DNA from: JAFKFH01 sp017307375 | GTDB taxonomy: Bacteria; Pseudomonadota; Alphaproteobacteria; Ferrovibrionales; Ferrovibrionaceae | Reading direction: 5' to 3' | Assembly (NCBI GenBank): GCA_965229335.1 | Contig: OZ245874.1 | Location: 6,262,001 to 6,326,000, forward strand | Length of the DNA: 64,000 nt | Shown: in pieces, positions 26,220-34,454 of the stretch | Layout of the letters: every line of letters begins with the position of its first letter | Numbering within the stretch: the stretch's first letter is position 1 | Program-made: the position numbers and the translations under genes | The notes under the pieces: generated by a model | What the model saw: the letters and a program-made list of their open reading frames with translations, nothing else | Told to the model about the DNA's origin: nothing | The model's database searches: none

Positions 26220-26260
26220 CCCAAGAACGTGGGATGCGGGCAATACCGCGCGGTTGCTAG
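26220..26260 (+). promoter_or_regulatory. Shared operator-promoter module, copy A
   Basis: The operator CCCAAGAACGTGGG (26220-26233) runs into GGGATGCG, then 16 bases, then TGCTAG (26255-26260). The same arrangement stands before the three related genes downstream. There is no TTGACA-like -35, which suggests an activator-dependent promoter with the operator centred near -40. Confidence 0.65.
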
Positions 26261-26295
26261 AGGCTTGCAACGACCGCAAGCCAGGAGCCTCGGAT

Positions 26296-29200
26296 ATGCC
26301 TCACCCGCGTGTTGCCCGTCTCGTCCGGCATCTGCTTCCCGCCATCATCGCCTGGACCGCCATCGTCACCGCCGGCGAAGCCCGCGCGCTGGCACGCGAC
26401 GGCGCCTATGTCGTGGCCCAGCCGAGCGCAACAGGCACGACCACGATCGACGCCATGACGCGCGACAGTGCCGGGTCGACTTTCATTCTGGGCAGTTTCA
26501 CCGGTTCGACACTCACGATCGGCACTGCCCAGCTGACGAAATCGACCACCAGCACACGCGACATCTTCGTCGCGAAGTTGAACGCGGACGGCACCACGGC
26601 CTGGGCACGTGGGTTCGGCAACAACACCGGCACGGGAAGAGTGACGCCATCGGCCCAGGCGATCGCCGTCGACGCGGCCGGCAACAGCTATCTCGTCGGC
26701 TATTATACCGGGACGTTTGCCGACCTGAGCCTCGGATCGCTTGGTAGCCAATCCGGCTTTGTCACGCGACTCGACGCCACCGGGAGTCTGGTCTGGGCGA
26801 CCGAACTGCGGGCCGTCGATGCTCAATTCTCCGACATCGCCGTCGACAGCACGGCGCAAGCGGTGTTCGTGGCAGGCTCGGCAGGCAGCAGCGTCACCCT
26901 CTCGCCACTGATGCCCACGACCACGATCGGCCGTTTCGACGGCGTCCTGGCGCGCCTGCGCCAGGACAACGGTGCCGGGGAATGGATTCGGCATGTCGGC
27001 GGCAACGGTACCGTCAGCGTGACTAGCCGGATAGCGCTTGATCCGGCCTCGCAGTCGCTCCTGGCCACGACGGAATTCAATGGCGGCAATCTCACCAGCC
27101 CTGCGGCGACGTTGCGCGGCAGCCGCGATCTTGCCGTGATCAAGCTGGCCTATGACGGTACCGGCGGCACGACGATCCAGTCGTTCTCGGGCAGCAATGC
27201 GATGCTGCAGAGCGGTGGCCTCGCGGTCGATGGTGCGGGTGCCGTCTACCTCGCCGGCATTTTTAATGGCGGAATCACGGCGCCCGTCCCATTGGGAGCG
27301 GTTGGCAACTATACCGGCTTCATCGGGAAGCTGACGCTCGACGGTACCGTCACCTGGGCAACCAGGTTCGGTGGCTTGGGGGGCAACGTGACCGTCCGAT
27401 CAATCGGCCTTGATGCCGCCTCGCGCCCGTTTGTCACCGGCAGCATCGCATATAGCGGGCTCACCGAGCCGGCCGCGGCCGCACTGAGCCGGATCGGCAC
27501 CGAGGACGGCTTCGTCCTGTCGGCAGACTCGGGCGGCACCATCAACTGGGCGCGCAATTTCGGCGGTGCCGGCGCAAACATCATGGCCGGCGGCGGCGCA
27601 ATCGACGCGGATGGGAACATATATGTCGCCGCCAGCTTCACGGACGCCGGCCTGACCCAGCCCACCGCTCCACTTACCGGAACCCGCGCCGCGGTCGTCA
27701 TCGGCGATGTCGTGCCGCGCCGGACGCTGACGATCGCGTCGCCGTCGAACGGGACGGTGCGGGACGGTGGCGGCGACCTGGTCTGCGGCACGTCCTGCTC
27801 GGCCAGCTACACCGCCGGCACCAGCGTCACCCTCACCGCCACCCCCGCCGCCGGCTATGTCTTCGCCGGTTGGACCGGCGATTGCACCGGCACCGACAAT
27901 CCCCTCACCTTCACCATCAACGCCACCAGGTCCTGCGCCGCCACCTTCTCCCTCGCCACCGCCGGCGGTGGCAACAGCAACACCCCGGCACCCTCCGTCC
28001 CCGCCACGCCACCCGCCTTCGTCACCACCCCCGTACCCCTCACCCTCGATGCCGCAACCGTCGGCACCGGTACCGGCAGCGTCTCCTTCGCCTCGGCCTT
28101 CGCCAATCCCTCAGCCCTCGCCTTCTCCGTCGCCTCCGCCTCCACCACCCCCCTTCCCGCCTGGCTCTCCTTCGATCCCGCCTCCGTCTCCTTCTCCTAC
28201 AACGTCCCCCTTCCCGCCGACCTCCCCATCCAGCCCATCGCCGACGCCACGCCCGACGCCAGCCGCACCGGCCGCGCCGATGCCCGCGCCGCCTGGGCCA
28301 ACACCCTCTATCCGCCCCTCATCCGCATCGCCCAGATCCCCGTCACCCTCACCGCTTCCGGCGCCGGCCAAAGCTATGCCTCGACCATCCGCATGAGCTT
28401 CTATGCCCCCAGGCCGCGCGTCGCCGTCGCCGCTATCTCCCTCAGCCAGGACGGCGCCGTCGGCAATGCCCGCGCCAACCGCCCAGCCCTCTCCTTCGAT
28501 GCCGGCCAGGTCGTCTTCCAGACCGCCGCGACCAATCTCTTTCCCGCCGCCCCCAACACCGACACCGACATCGTCCGCTATCACGCCCTCTCCGGCACCC
28601 GCGACCGCCTCAGCCAGACCGCCATTCCCGGCGGCGGCGTCGCCAATGCCGCAAACGGCGCCGCCCTCAATCCGGCCGTCTCCTCCGACGGCCGCTTCGC
28701 CGCCTTCGCCGCCGACGCCTCGGGCATAACCCTCACCCCCTCGGGCCGCGTCCGCCAGGTCTACCGCACCTCCCTCGCCCATCCCCGCATCGACCTCGAC
28801 CCCGCCACCACGCCCGCACCCGACTTCGTCTCCGCCACCCCCGACGGCATTCCCGGCAACGCCCCCTCCGATAAGCCCGCCCTCTCCGAGGATGGCCGCT
28901 TCGTCGTCTTCGAATCCGCCGCAACCAACTTCGCCCAGGGCCTCGACGGTACCCGACAGGTCTGGCGCAAGGATCTCGCCACCGGCGCCCTCGCCCTCGT
29001 CTCCGCCGCCGCCGGCCCGGGCAACGCACCCTCCGGCAACCCCGCCGTCTCCTGGGACGGACGCTTCGTCGCCTTCGAGTCGGCCGCAACCAACCTCACC
29101 GCCAATCCGGGATCCGCCACCCAGGTCTATCTCAAGGACATGACCTCCGGCGCCATCCGCCTCGTCTCGGCCAGCGCCGGCACACCCGCCAATGCCGCCG

Positions 29201-30288
29201 CGACCAGCCCCGTCATCGCCGCCCGCGCCGACCGCATCGCCTTCGTCTCCGCCGCAACCAATCTCGGCAGCCAGAACCAGGCCGGACGCAACCAGGTCCT
29301 CACCGCCGACCTCGCCACCGGACGCCTCGACCTCGTCGCCGCCGACGCCGACCAGCCCGCCATCTCCGCCGACGGCCGCTTCGTCGCCTTCCGCGCCGCC
29401 GCCAACGGCATCCAGCAGATCTGGGTCCGCGATACCGCCCGCGCCGTCACCGCCCTCGTCACCCAGACCGCCGCCGGCACACCCGGGACCGGCCCCAGCT
29501 GGGCACCCGCCATCGCCGGCGACGCCGCCACCATCGCCTTCGCCTCCGACGCCCGCGACCTCGTCAACGGCAATCCCGCACCCGGACAGGCCTTCATCGC
29601 CGCCAACCCCCTCGTCCTCCCCGAAAAACCCGGATACTGGTACATGCCCGCCATCGGCGGCGGACAAGGCTGGGTCATGGAGCGCTGGGGCGACCGCGCC
29701 TATGTCGCCGGACTCGCCTACGACACCAACGGTCGCAGCCAGTGGCTCGCAGGATTCTGCAACCTGTCCGGACTCACCTGCAGCGGCCGCCTCAACCAAG
29801 GCCCGGTCTTCACCCTCGAGACCGCCGCGTCCGGCACCGCCGCCACCCTGACCGTCGGTGCCACCGCGCCGCAGACGCTGGCCCTGTTCCCGATCGGCGG
29901 CAGTGCGACCACCGGCTTTGCCGGGCTGCCCCAGACCGGCTGGTGGTACGAACCCGACGCGGGCAACGGCGTCGGCTACTTCCTCGCGGTCAATACCCAG
30001 GCACAGGCCAACGGCGCGGTCGCCCATGTCGGCTATCTGTCGGTCCTCGGTTATGATGCCCGGCGCCAGCCGGTGTGGCAGGTGGCGCAGGCGACGCTCG
30101 GCGCCGATCTCGGCTTCAGCGGCACGCTGATGCAGTATGCCGGCGGCATGCCCTTCGGCGGTGCGTCTGCCGCCACGGCCTCGGCCAGCCAGATCGGCCA
30201 GGTCCGCATGACCTTCACCGGCACCGACCGAGCCCGCATCGCCCTGCCCGACGGCCGGGTCGCGACCCTTGAACGCTTCCGCTTCTGA
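26296..30288 (+). CDS. Large exported propeller protein A (1330 residues)
   Basis: A signal peptide (to about residue 35, ending AGEARA) sends this protein out of the cytoplasm. Residues 40-475 hold SBBP-type propeller repeats (DIFVAKLNADGTTAWARGFG; GNSYLVGYYTGT). Residues 478-550 form an InlB-B-like domain (GYVFAGWTGDCTGTDN). An all-beta linker follows, then PD40/TolB-like repeats at about 705-1110 (PAVSWDGRFVAFESAATNLT). Two Trp-rich C-terminal modules (KPGYWYMPAIGGGQGW, QTGWWYEPDAGNGVGY) end in LPDGRVATLERFRF, a tail seen in many secreted proteobacterial proteins. The start at 26296 has AGGAG eight bases before. The function is unknown; surface binding or adhesion fits the domains. Residues 477-1164 lie in a repeat shared with gene C. 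Confidence 0.85.
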   Translation: MPHPRVARLVRHLLPAIIAWTAIVTAGEARALARDGAYVVAQPSATGTTTIDAMTRDSAGSTFILGSFTGSTLTIGTAQLTKSTTSTRDIFVAKLNADGTTAWARGFGNNTGTGRVTPSAQAIAVDAAGNSYLVGYYTGTFADLSLGSLGSQSGFVTRLDATGSLVWATELRAVDAQFSDIAVDSTAQAVFVAGSAGSSVTLSPLMPTTTIGRFDGVLARLRQDNGAGEWIRHVGGNGTVSVTSRIALDPASQSLLATTEFNGGNLTSPAATLRGSRDLAVIKLAYDGTGGTTIQSFSGSNAMLQSGGLAVDGAGAVYLAGIFNGGITAPVPLGAVGNYTGFIGKLTLDGTVTWATRFGGLGGNVTVRSIGLDAASRPFVTGSIAYSGLTEPAAAALSRIGTEDGFVLSADSGGTINWARNFGGAGANIMAGGGAIDADGNIYVAASFTDAGLTQPTAPLTGTRAAVVIGDVVPRRTLTIASPSNGTVRDGGGDLVCGTSCSASYTAGTSVTLTATPAAGYVFAGWTGDCTGTDNPLTFTINATRSCAATFSLATAGGGNSNTPAPSVPATPPAFVTTPVPLTLDAATVGTGTGSVSFASAFANPSALAFSVASASTTPLPAWLSFDPASVSFSYNVPLPADLPIQPIADATPDASRTGRADARAAWANTLYPPLIRIAQIPVTLTASGAGQSYASTIRMSFYAPRPRVAVAAISLSQDGAVGNARANRPALSFDAGQVVFQTAATNLFPAAPNTDTDIVRYHALSGTRDRLSQTAIPGGGVANAANGAALNPAVSSDGRFAAFAADASGITLTPSGRVRQVYRTSLAHPRIDLDPATTPAPDFVSATPDGIPGNAPSDKPALSEDGRFVVFESAATNFAQGLDGTRQVWRKDLATGALALVSAAAGPGNAPSGNPAVSWDGRFVAFESAATNLTANPGSATQVYLKDMTSGAIRLVSASAGTPANAAATSPVIAARADRIAFVSAATNLGSQNQAGRNQVLTADLATGRLDLVAADADQPAISADGRFVAFRAAANGIQQIWVRDTARAVTALVTQTAAGTPGTGPSWAPAIAGDAATIAFASDARDLVNGNPAPGQAFIAANPLVLPEKPGYWYMPAIGGGQGWVMERWGDRAYVAGLAYDTNGRSQWLAGFCNLSGLTCSGRLNQGPVFTLETAASGTAATLTVGATAPQTLALFPIGGSATTGFAGLPQTGWWYEPDAGNGVGYFLAVNTQAQANGAVAHVGYLSVLGYDARRQPVWQVAQATLGADLGFSGTLMQYAGGMPFGGASAATASASQIGQVRMTFTGTDRARIALPDGRVATLERFRF
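27723..29787 (+). repeat. 2.06 kb direct repeat, copy 1 (inside gene A)
   Basis: This block recurs at 35884-37948 with a constant offset of 8161 bases, so there is no net insertion or deletion, and only roughly two to three dozen substitutions by eye. It codes for the InlB-B-like domain, the beta linker, the PD40-like repeats and the first Trp-rich module. It is much richer in C-ending codons (CTC, TCC, CCC, ACC) than its flanks. Confidence 0.95.
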
Positions 30289-30313
30289 ACCGCCGATGGC
30301 GCTGCCGGCCCGG

Positions 30314-32059
30314 TCAGCCGGCCGGCAGCGTGACCGTGAAGGTCGAGCCGGCACCGAGCTCGCTGTCGACCGTGATCTTCCCGCCATGCAGGTCGACGAT
30401 GTAGCGGGCCAGGGTCAGGCCGATGCCGGTACCGGCGATGCCCGCGGTGTTGCGGGCACGGAAGAAGCGTTCGAAGATCTGCGAGCGGTCCTCGGGCGCG
30501 ATGCCGACGCCGAAGTCGGTGACCGCGATCAGCGCGGCGGTACCGTCGCGCCGGCCGGTGACGACGACCGGGCGGCCCGCCGCCGAGTATTTGACGGCAT
30601 TCGACAAGAGATTGCCCAGCACCTGGTCGATCAGGTTCGGATCGCAGCTGACCGATGCCGGCAGGCCGGCAAGGTCGAGATCGAAGGTCCGGCCGGGCGC
30701 CGCCTCCTGCGCGCGGTCGCAGGCCTCGCGCACCAGCGCGGCCAGATCGGTCGGTGCCTTCCTCAACTCGATCTTTCCTTCCTCGGCACTGGCGGCGCCG
30801 AGCATCGCTTCGATCAGCCGGATCATGCGCCGTACCGTGCGGCGGATGCGTTCGGACAGTTCGCCGGTCTCGTCACCGGTGCCCGCCTGGCGCTGCAGCG
30901 CGATCAGCTGGGCATTGATGTCGATGATGGCGAGCGGCGTCCGGAACTGGTGGGACGCCATCGAGACGAACGAGCGTTGCATCGCCGCCAGTTCGCGCTC
31001 GCGTGCCAGTTCGCTCGCCAGCACCGCCTCGGCCTGCTTGAACTCGGTGATGTCGCTCCAGCACAGCACCAGCCCGCCCCCCTCGCTGGTCGCCGCCGAG
31101 ACGTGGACCCAGCCACCACCATCGAGCTCGGCAACCCGTTCGGCGGCGGCCTCCAGCAGGAAGCCGTCCGGCCCGCGCCGCAGCCAGTCGGGCACCAGCC
31201 CGAACGAGTCGGGCGCCGCGCCGAACAAGGCCTCGACCGACGGGCGGCCGGCAATCAGCGGCGCCAGCGGCGGGAAGATGTCGCCGACCCGCGGATTGGC
31301 GGTGACCAACCGCCCGCCGCCATCGAACACGGCGAAGGCATCGCTGGCGACCCGGAAAGCCGAGACGATGCGCGCTTCGGACCGGCCGAGATCGCGCCGC
31401 AGCCGTTCGTTGACGAACTGCATCGACAGGATGGCGATGCCGAGGATCGCGAAGATGAACTCGAACAGGAACAGGATGTTGAGCGCGTTGTTCGGCCGGA
31501 ACTCGACCGGCGGCTGCGCCAGCAGCGCATCGATGCCGCGCGCCGCCTCGGTCGTGGCATGCAGCGCCAGCAGGGCGGCAAGCATCCAGCGCGTCGGCCG
31601 GCTGGCGTCGCCGCCATGCCGGCCGATCAGGGCCAGTGCCGCGCCGCCGCAGATCAGCACGCTCCAGGCCGAAACCGTGGCATGGCGCAGCGGCGAGCCC
31701 GGATCGATCGCGATCAGCCACAGATAGATCGCATAGCCGACGATGCCGATCGCCCAGTCGCGGCGCCAGGCCGGCCTGGCCCCGGCCAGCGTCACCGCGC
31801 CGTTCAGATTGAGCGTGCCGCCGACGACGACCTGAAGGTGACCCGCGGCAATGAAGAAGCGCACCCACCCCGGCGCGGTCGCCGCCACCGACATCGCCTG
31901 GGTGACGAAGCCCGCGGCCATCACCGTCAGGCCGATTGCCACTTCGCGCATGCCGGCATGGCGGCGTTCGCCGCGCCAGACCACCATCACCAGCACCGCG
32001 ACGAAGATGCCCACGGCGCTCAGCACCATGAACAGCGTCGCGGGATCGGGCGATCGCAT
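30314..32059 (-). CDS. Seven-helix PAS sensor histidine kinase
   Basis: The 581-residue kinase has about seven N-terminal membrane helices (from LFMVLSAVGIFVAVLVMVVW to FEFIFAILGIAILSMQFV), a PAS domain (VSAFRVASDAFAVFDGGGRL to WSDITEFKQAE), a dimerisation domain with His 370 (SMASHQFRTPLAII), and an ATPase domain (GNLLSNAVKYSAAG; DFGVGIAPEDRSQIFERF; GTGIGLTLARYI). The ATG abuts the TGA of the response regulator gene, so the two form an operon. It is convergent with gene A; a GC-rich hairpin at 30311-30339 overlaps its 3' end. The signal is unknown. Its place between propeller genes suggests that it controls them. Confidence 0.92.
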   Translation of the reverse strand: MRSPDPATLFMVLSAVGIFVAVLVMVVWRGERRHAGMREVAIGLTVMAAGFVTQAMSVAATAPGWVRFFIAAGHLQVVVGGTLNLNGAVTLAGARPAWRRDWAIGIVGYAIYLWLIAIDPGSPLRHATVSAWSVLICGGAALALIGRHGGDASRPTRWMLAALLALHATTEAARGIDALLAQPPVEFRPNNALNILFLFEFIFAILGIAILSMQFVNERLRRDLGRSEARIVSAFRVASDAFAVFDGGGRLVTANPRVGDIFPPLAPLIAGRPSVEALFGAAPDSFGLVPDWLRRGPDGFLLEAAAERVAELDGGGWVHVSAATSEGGGLVLCWSDITEFKQAEAVLASELARERELAAMQRSFVSMASHQFRTPLAIIDINAQLIALQRQAGTGDETGELSERIRRTVRRMIRLIEAMLGAASAEEGKIELRKAPTDLAALVREACDRAQEAAPGRTFDLDLAGLPASVSCDPNLIDQVLGNLLSNAVKYSAAGRPVVVTGRRDGTAALIAVTDFGVGIAPEDRSQIFERFFRARNTAGIAGTGIGLTLARYIVDLHGGKITVDSELGAGSTFTVTLPAG

Positions 32060-33130
32060 TCAGCCGGCTGTCGCTGCCGGGGGCGCCGCCTCGGCCATGC
32101 TGCTCGACAGCACCAGGGCGACCAGTTCGGGCTGCCGCGTCGTGTCGGTCTTGCGGAAGATCGACTTCAGGTGATGGTGGATGGTGTAGCGGCTGATCCG
32201 GTGGAGGTCGGCGATGGTCTCCACCGAATGGCCGAACGCCAGGTCGGCGACGATGCGGGCCTCGGTCGGGGTCAGGCCGTAGCGGGCGCAGAGCGAGATT
32301 TCCGACAGCCGCACCCGGGCGACCGGGTCGGCCAGGAACACGGCGACCATCGGTCCCGGCCCGCCATCGGGATCGAGCTCGGTATCGAGCCGGCACAGGC
32401 GCAGCGCATAGGGCCGGCGGCCGGAGGGGCGCTCGATGTTCAGATGCACGCTGGGATCGGACGGTCCACCCTCGCGCACCTGGGCCAAGGCCTCCCGCAG
32501 CAGCCGGGCGCCATCGCCCTGCCGGACGACCAGCCGGCCCTGATCAAGGGCGAGGCCGTCATCACCGCAAAGGAGATGCAGCGCGGCGCGATTGACGAAG
32601 GTGGCCCGGCCGGTCGGATCGACCAGGATCACCGCCTCGGCCAGGCGGTTCAGCACATCGGCCGCCGACAGGAACGACAGCCGGCTCCGCTCGGACAATT
32701 CGGCCAGCATCGCCGCCCGCTGGCGCTCGATCTCGTCGTCATAGGTTTCGCGCCAGCGATCGGCCTGGTCGAGCCGCTGGCGGATCAGCCCGGCGAGGAT
32801 CGCCAGGTCGACGGGCTTGGTCAGGTAGTCGTCGGCGCCCAGTTCCTGGCCGGCCAGGATGCTGTCGCGATCGGCCAGGGCGGTCAGGAACAGGAACGGC
32901 ATGCGCGCGAGTTCCGGATGCTCGCGGCGCAGCCGCAGCAGCAGCCGGTCGCCGCGCAGGCCCGGCATCGAAATGTCGCAGAGCACGAGATCGGGCCGCC
33001 GTTCGACGATCGCGGCATAGCCGCTGTCGCCGTCCGGCGCTTCCGCCACGTCGAATCCGGATATGCGCAGGCCCGCCGCGATGCCCGCCCGCAGCTCGTA
33101 TTCGTCCTCGATGATCAAAATCAGCGCCAT
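32060..33130 (-). CDS. Response regulator with LuxR-type HTH output
   Basis: This 356-residue regulator has a receiver domain (EDE acid pocket; phospho-acceptor Asp 52 in LVLCDISMPG; TALADRDSI; YLTKPVD), a coiled stretch, a PAS-like central region (about 165-285), and a LuxR/FixJ-type helix-turn-helix (YGLTPTEARIVADLAFGHS; ISRYTIHHHLKSIFRKTDTT). That domain usually binds inverted repeats as a dimer. The start at 33130 was chosen because the receiver fold begins there; residues of the longer frame to 33397 lie in the operator region. It is the likely binder of the CCCA..TGGG operators (inference). Confidence 0.92.
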   Translation of the reverse strand: MALILIIEDEYELRAGIAAGLRISGFDVAEAPDGDSGYAAIVERRPDLVLCDISMPGLRGDRLLLRLRREHPELARMPFLFLTALADRDSILAGQELGADDYLTKPVDLAILAGLIRQRLDQADRWRETYDDEIERQRAAMLAELSERSRLSFLSAADVLNRLAEAVILVDPTGRATFVNRAALHLLCGDDGLALDQGRLVVRQGDGARLLREALAQVREGGPSDPSVHLNIERPSGRRPYALRLCRLDTELDPDGGPGPMVAVFLADPVARVRLSEISLCARYGLTPTEARIVADLAFGHSVETIADLHRISRYTIHHHLKSIFRKTDTTRQPELVALVLSSSMAEAAPPAATAG

Positions 33131-33222
33131 CGCCCGGCCCCCCACGAGGGCCGGGCGGCTACTACCCGCGGAAACCCTGTCGTCATGGCGCGGATGATGC
33201 CGGATCGCCCACGCCCCGGCAT

Positions 33223-33236
33223 CCCAAGAATGTGGG
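33223..33236. promoter_or_regulatory. Extra copy of the CCCA..TGGG operator between regulator and gene B
   Basis: CCCAAGAATGTGGG matches the gene A operator at 13 of 14 positions. It lies 36 bases (centre to centre) upstream of the gene B operator and 93 bases before the response regulator start. No -10 stands at the usual distance in either direction, so it may be a second site for gene B or a site for control of the regulator-kinase operon. Confidence 0.55.
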
Positions 33237-33258
33237 ACGGGAAGATATTTTCCGCCCT

Positions 33259-33299
33259 CCCCAGGACGTGGGATGCGCGAATTCGGCAATGCCTGATAG
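33259..33299 (+). promoter_or_regulatory. Shared operator-promoter module, copy B
   Basis: The operator CCCCAGGACGTGGG (33259-33272) runs into GGGATGCG, then 16 bases, then TGATAG (33294-33299). The start codon of gene B follows after 35 bases, the same distance as in genes A and C. Confidence 0.65.
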
Positions 33300-33334
33300 C
33301 ACCAACGGTATTCAAACACCAGGAGGTGCCCGAG

Positions 33335-34168
33335 ATGCCGTTCGCCCGCCATGCCTGCCGTCTTGCCGTGGCGATTCTCGCCCTGCTGGCGTCGCAATCG
33401 GTGGCGGCCGAACGTACCCGCATCGCGGCCACGATCCGTGACGGCCTGGGCAACACCTATGTCGCCGGCACGTTTGCCGGTGCCACGGCGCGCATCGGGG
33501 GCGTCGTCCTGACCAAATCGCCGGCCGGCGCCTCCGACCTGTTCGTCGCGATGATCGATGCCCGCGGCACGGCGACCTGGGCGGCCAGTTTCGGCAGCGC
33601 GCGCTCGCCGGTACGGGCCGCGGCGCGGGCCGTCGCCGCCGACGGCCGTGGGGCGGTCTTCGTGGCCGGTGCCTATGCCGGCGGCACGCTGGACGACCTC
33701 GGCCTGCCGGCGGCAGGCGACGAGGCGGGCTTCGTCATGCGCTTCGATCCGCCGCGCGGCGTCGGATGGTCGGTCCCGATCACCGACTGGCGGGTCGATA
33801 TCGGCGACCTGGCGCTCGATGCGGCTGCCGGAGCGGTGTTCCTGTCGGGCGCCGTCGACTCCGGTCCGCCGCGGCTACGCCGGCCGCGGGTGCACGAGGC
33901 CGACGCGCTGGTGGCCCGGCTCGACGCCGCCACCGGCATGATGCTCTGGCTGCGGCGGATTCCCGGCGCCGGCGGCAATCCGCGCGGGCAGGCCATCGTG
34001 CTCGACGGCGACAGCCGCCGGGTCTATCTCGCCGGCGATGTCGCCGCCGCCGTGTTGCCCGACGGTCTGCAGCCCGACCGGGACGGACGCTTCGTCCTGC
34101 GCATGCTCTACGACAGCGGCGACGCCGATCCGACCGAGGGCGGCGGCATGGAGGAACGGGCGGACTAG
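33335..34168 (+). CDS. Short exported propeller protein B (277 residues)
   Basis: A signal peptide (LAVAILALLASQSVAAE) is followed by SBBP-type propeller repeats like those at the start of gene A: GLGNTYVAGTFAGATARIGG, DLFVAMIDARGTATWAASFG and GAVFVAGAYAGGTLDDLGLP, then ALVARLDAATGMMLWLRRIPG and GGNPRGQAIVLDGDSRRVYL. It stops without the InlB, PD40 and Trp-rich parts. It has exactly the length of gene D, its closest relative in the window. AGGAGG lies before the ATG at 33335. It probably sits in the periplasm or outside the cell; the function is unknown. Confidence 0.85.
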   Translation: MPFARHACRLAVAILALLASQSVAAERTRIAATIRDGLGNTYVAGTFAGATARIGGVVLTKSPAGASDLFVAMIDARGTATWAASFGSARSPVRAAARAVAADGRGAVFVAGAYAGGTLDDLGLPAAGDEAGFVMRFDPPRGVGWSVPITDWRVDIGDLALDAAAGAVFLSGAVDSGPPRLRRPRVHEADALVARLDAATGMMLWLRRIPGAGGNPRGQAIVLDGDSRRVYLAGDVAAAVLPDGLQPDRDGRFVLRMLYDSGDADPTEGGGMEERAD

Positions 34169-34328
34169 CAACACCGTCACGATTTCGACCGCTTTCGCAG
34201 CCGGGTCCCCGCCCGGCGTTCCGGCACGCGGTCCCGCCCCGCCGCCGGACGAAAGCGTCGAGGGCCGCAGCCGCCCGGGCAGGTCCCAGCCCCGGGCGGT
34301 TGCGGCACAACCCATGATGGAGAAAAAT

Positions 34329-34346
34329 ATAAGAAAATTTTCTTAT
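34329..34346. repeat. 18-base AT-rich perfect palindrome
   Basis: ATAAGAAAATTTTCTTAT is a perfect inverted repeat inside a roughly 50-base A/T-rich patch between genes B and C. Such composition is rare in this GC-rich window. It could be a binding or bending site for the gene C promoter, which begins about 30 bases later, or the end of the gene B transcript. Confidence 0.5.
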
Positions 34347-34378
34347 TATTATAGGGACTGAAATTATTCTGTTGCCGT

Positions 34379-34419
34379 ACCCAGAACGTGGGATGCGCGG
34401 ACCGATTACCGGCTGCTAG
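34379..34419 (+). promoter_or_regulatory. Shared operator-promoter module, copy C
   Basis: ACCCAGAACGTGGG (34379-34392) runs into GGGATGCG, then 16 bases, then TGCTAG (34414-34419). The gene C start codon follows after 35 bases. Confidence 0.65.
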
Positions 34420-34454
34420 CTGCCATGCGAGATCCTCAAGCCGGAGCCCTGGTC

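Noticed and set aside
27767..28396. Apparent Pro/Ser low-complexity protein repeats
   Set aside because: They arise only when the C-rich gene A module is read in the wrong frame.
28111..30387. A 758-codon open frame on the minus strand, rich in Gly and Ala, opposite gene A
   Set aside because: It is the antisense shadow of the C-rich repeat module and kinase end; the composition is low-complexity and the plus strand encodes a coherent exported protein.
30269..33334. A long plus-strand open frame running into gene B
   Set aside because: It is antisense to the kinase and regulator genes; only the last 278 codons, from 33335, have a ribosome site, signal peptide and family motifs.
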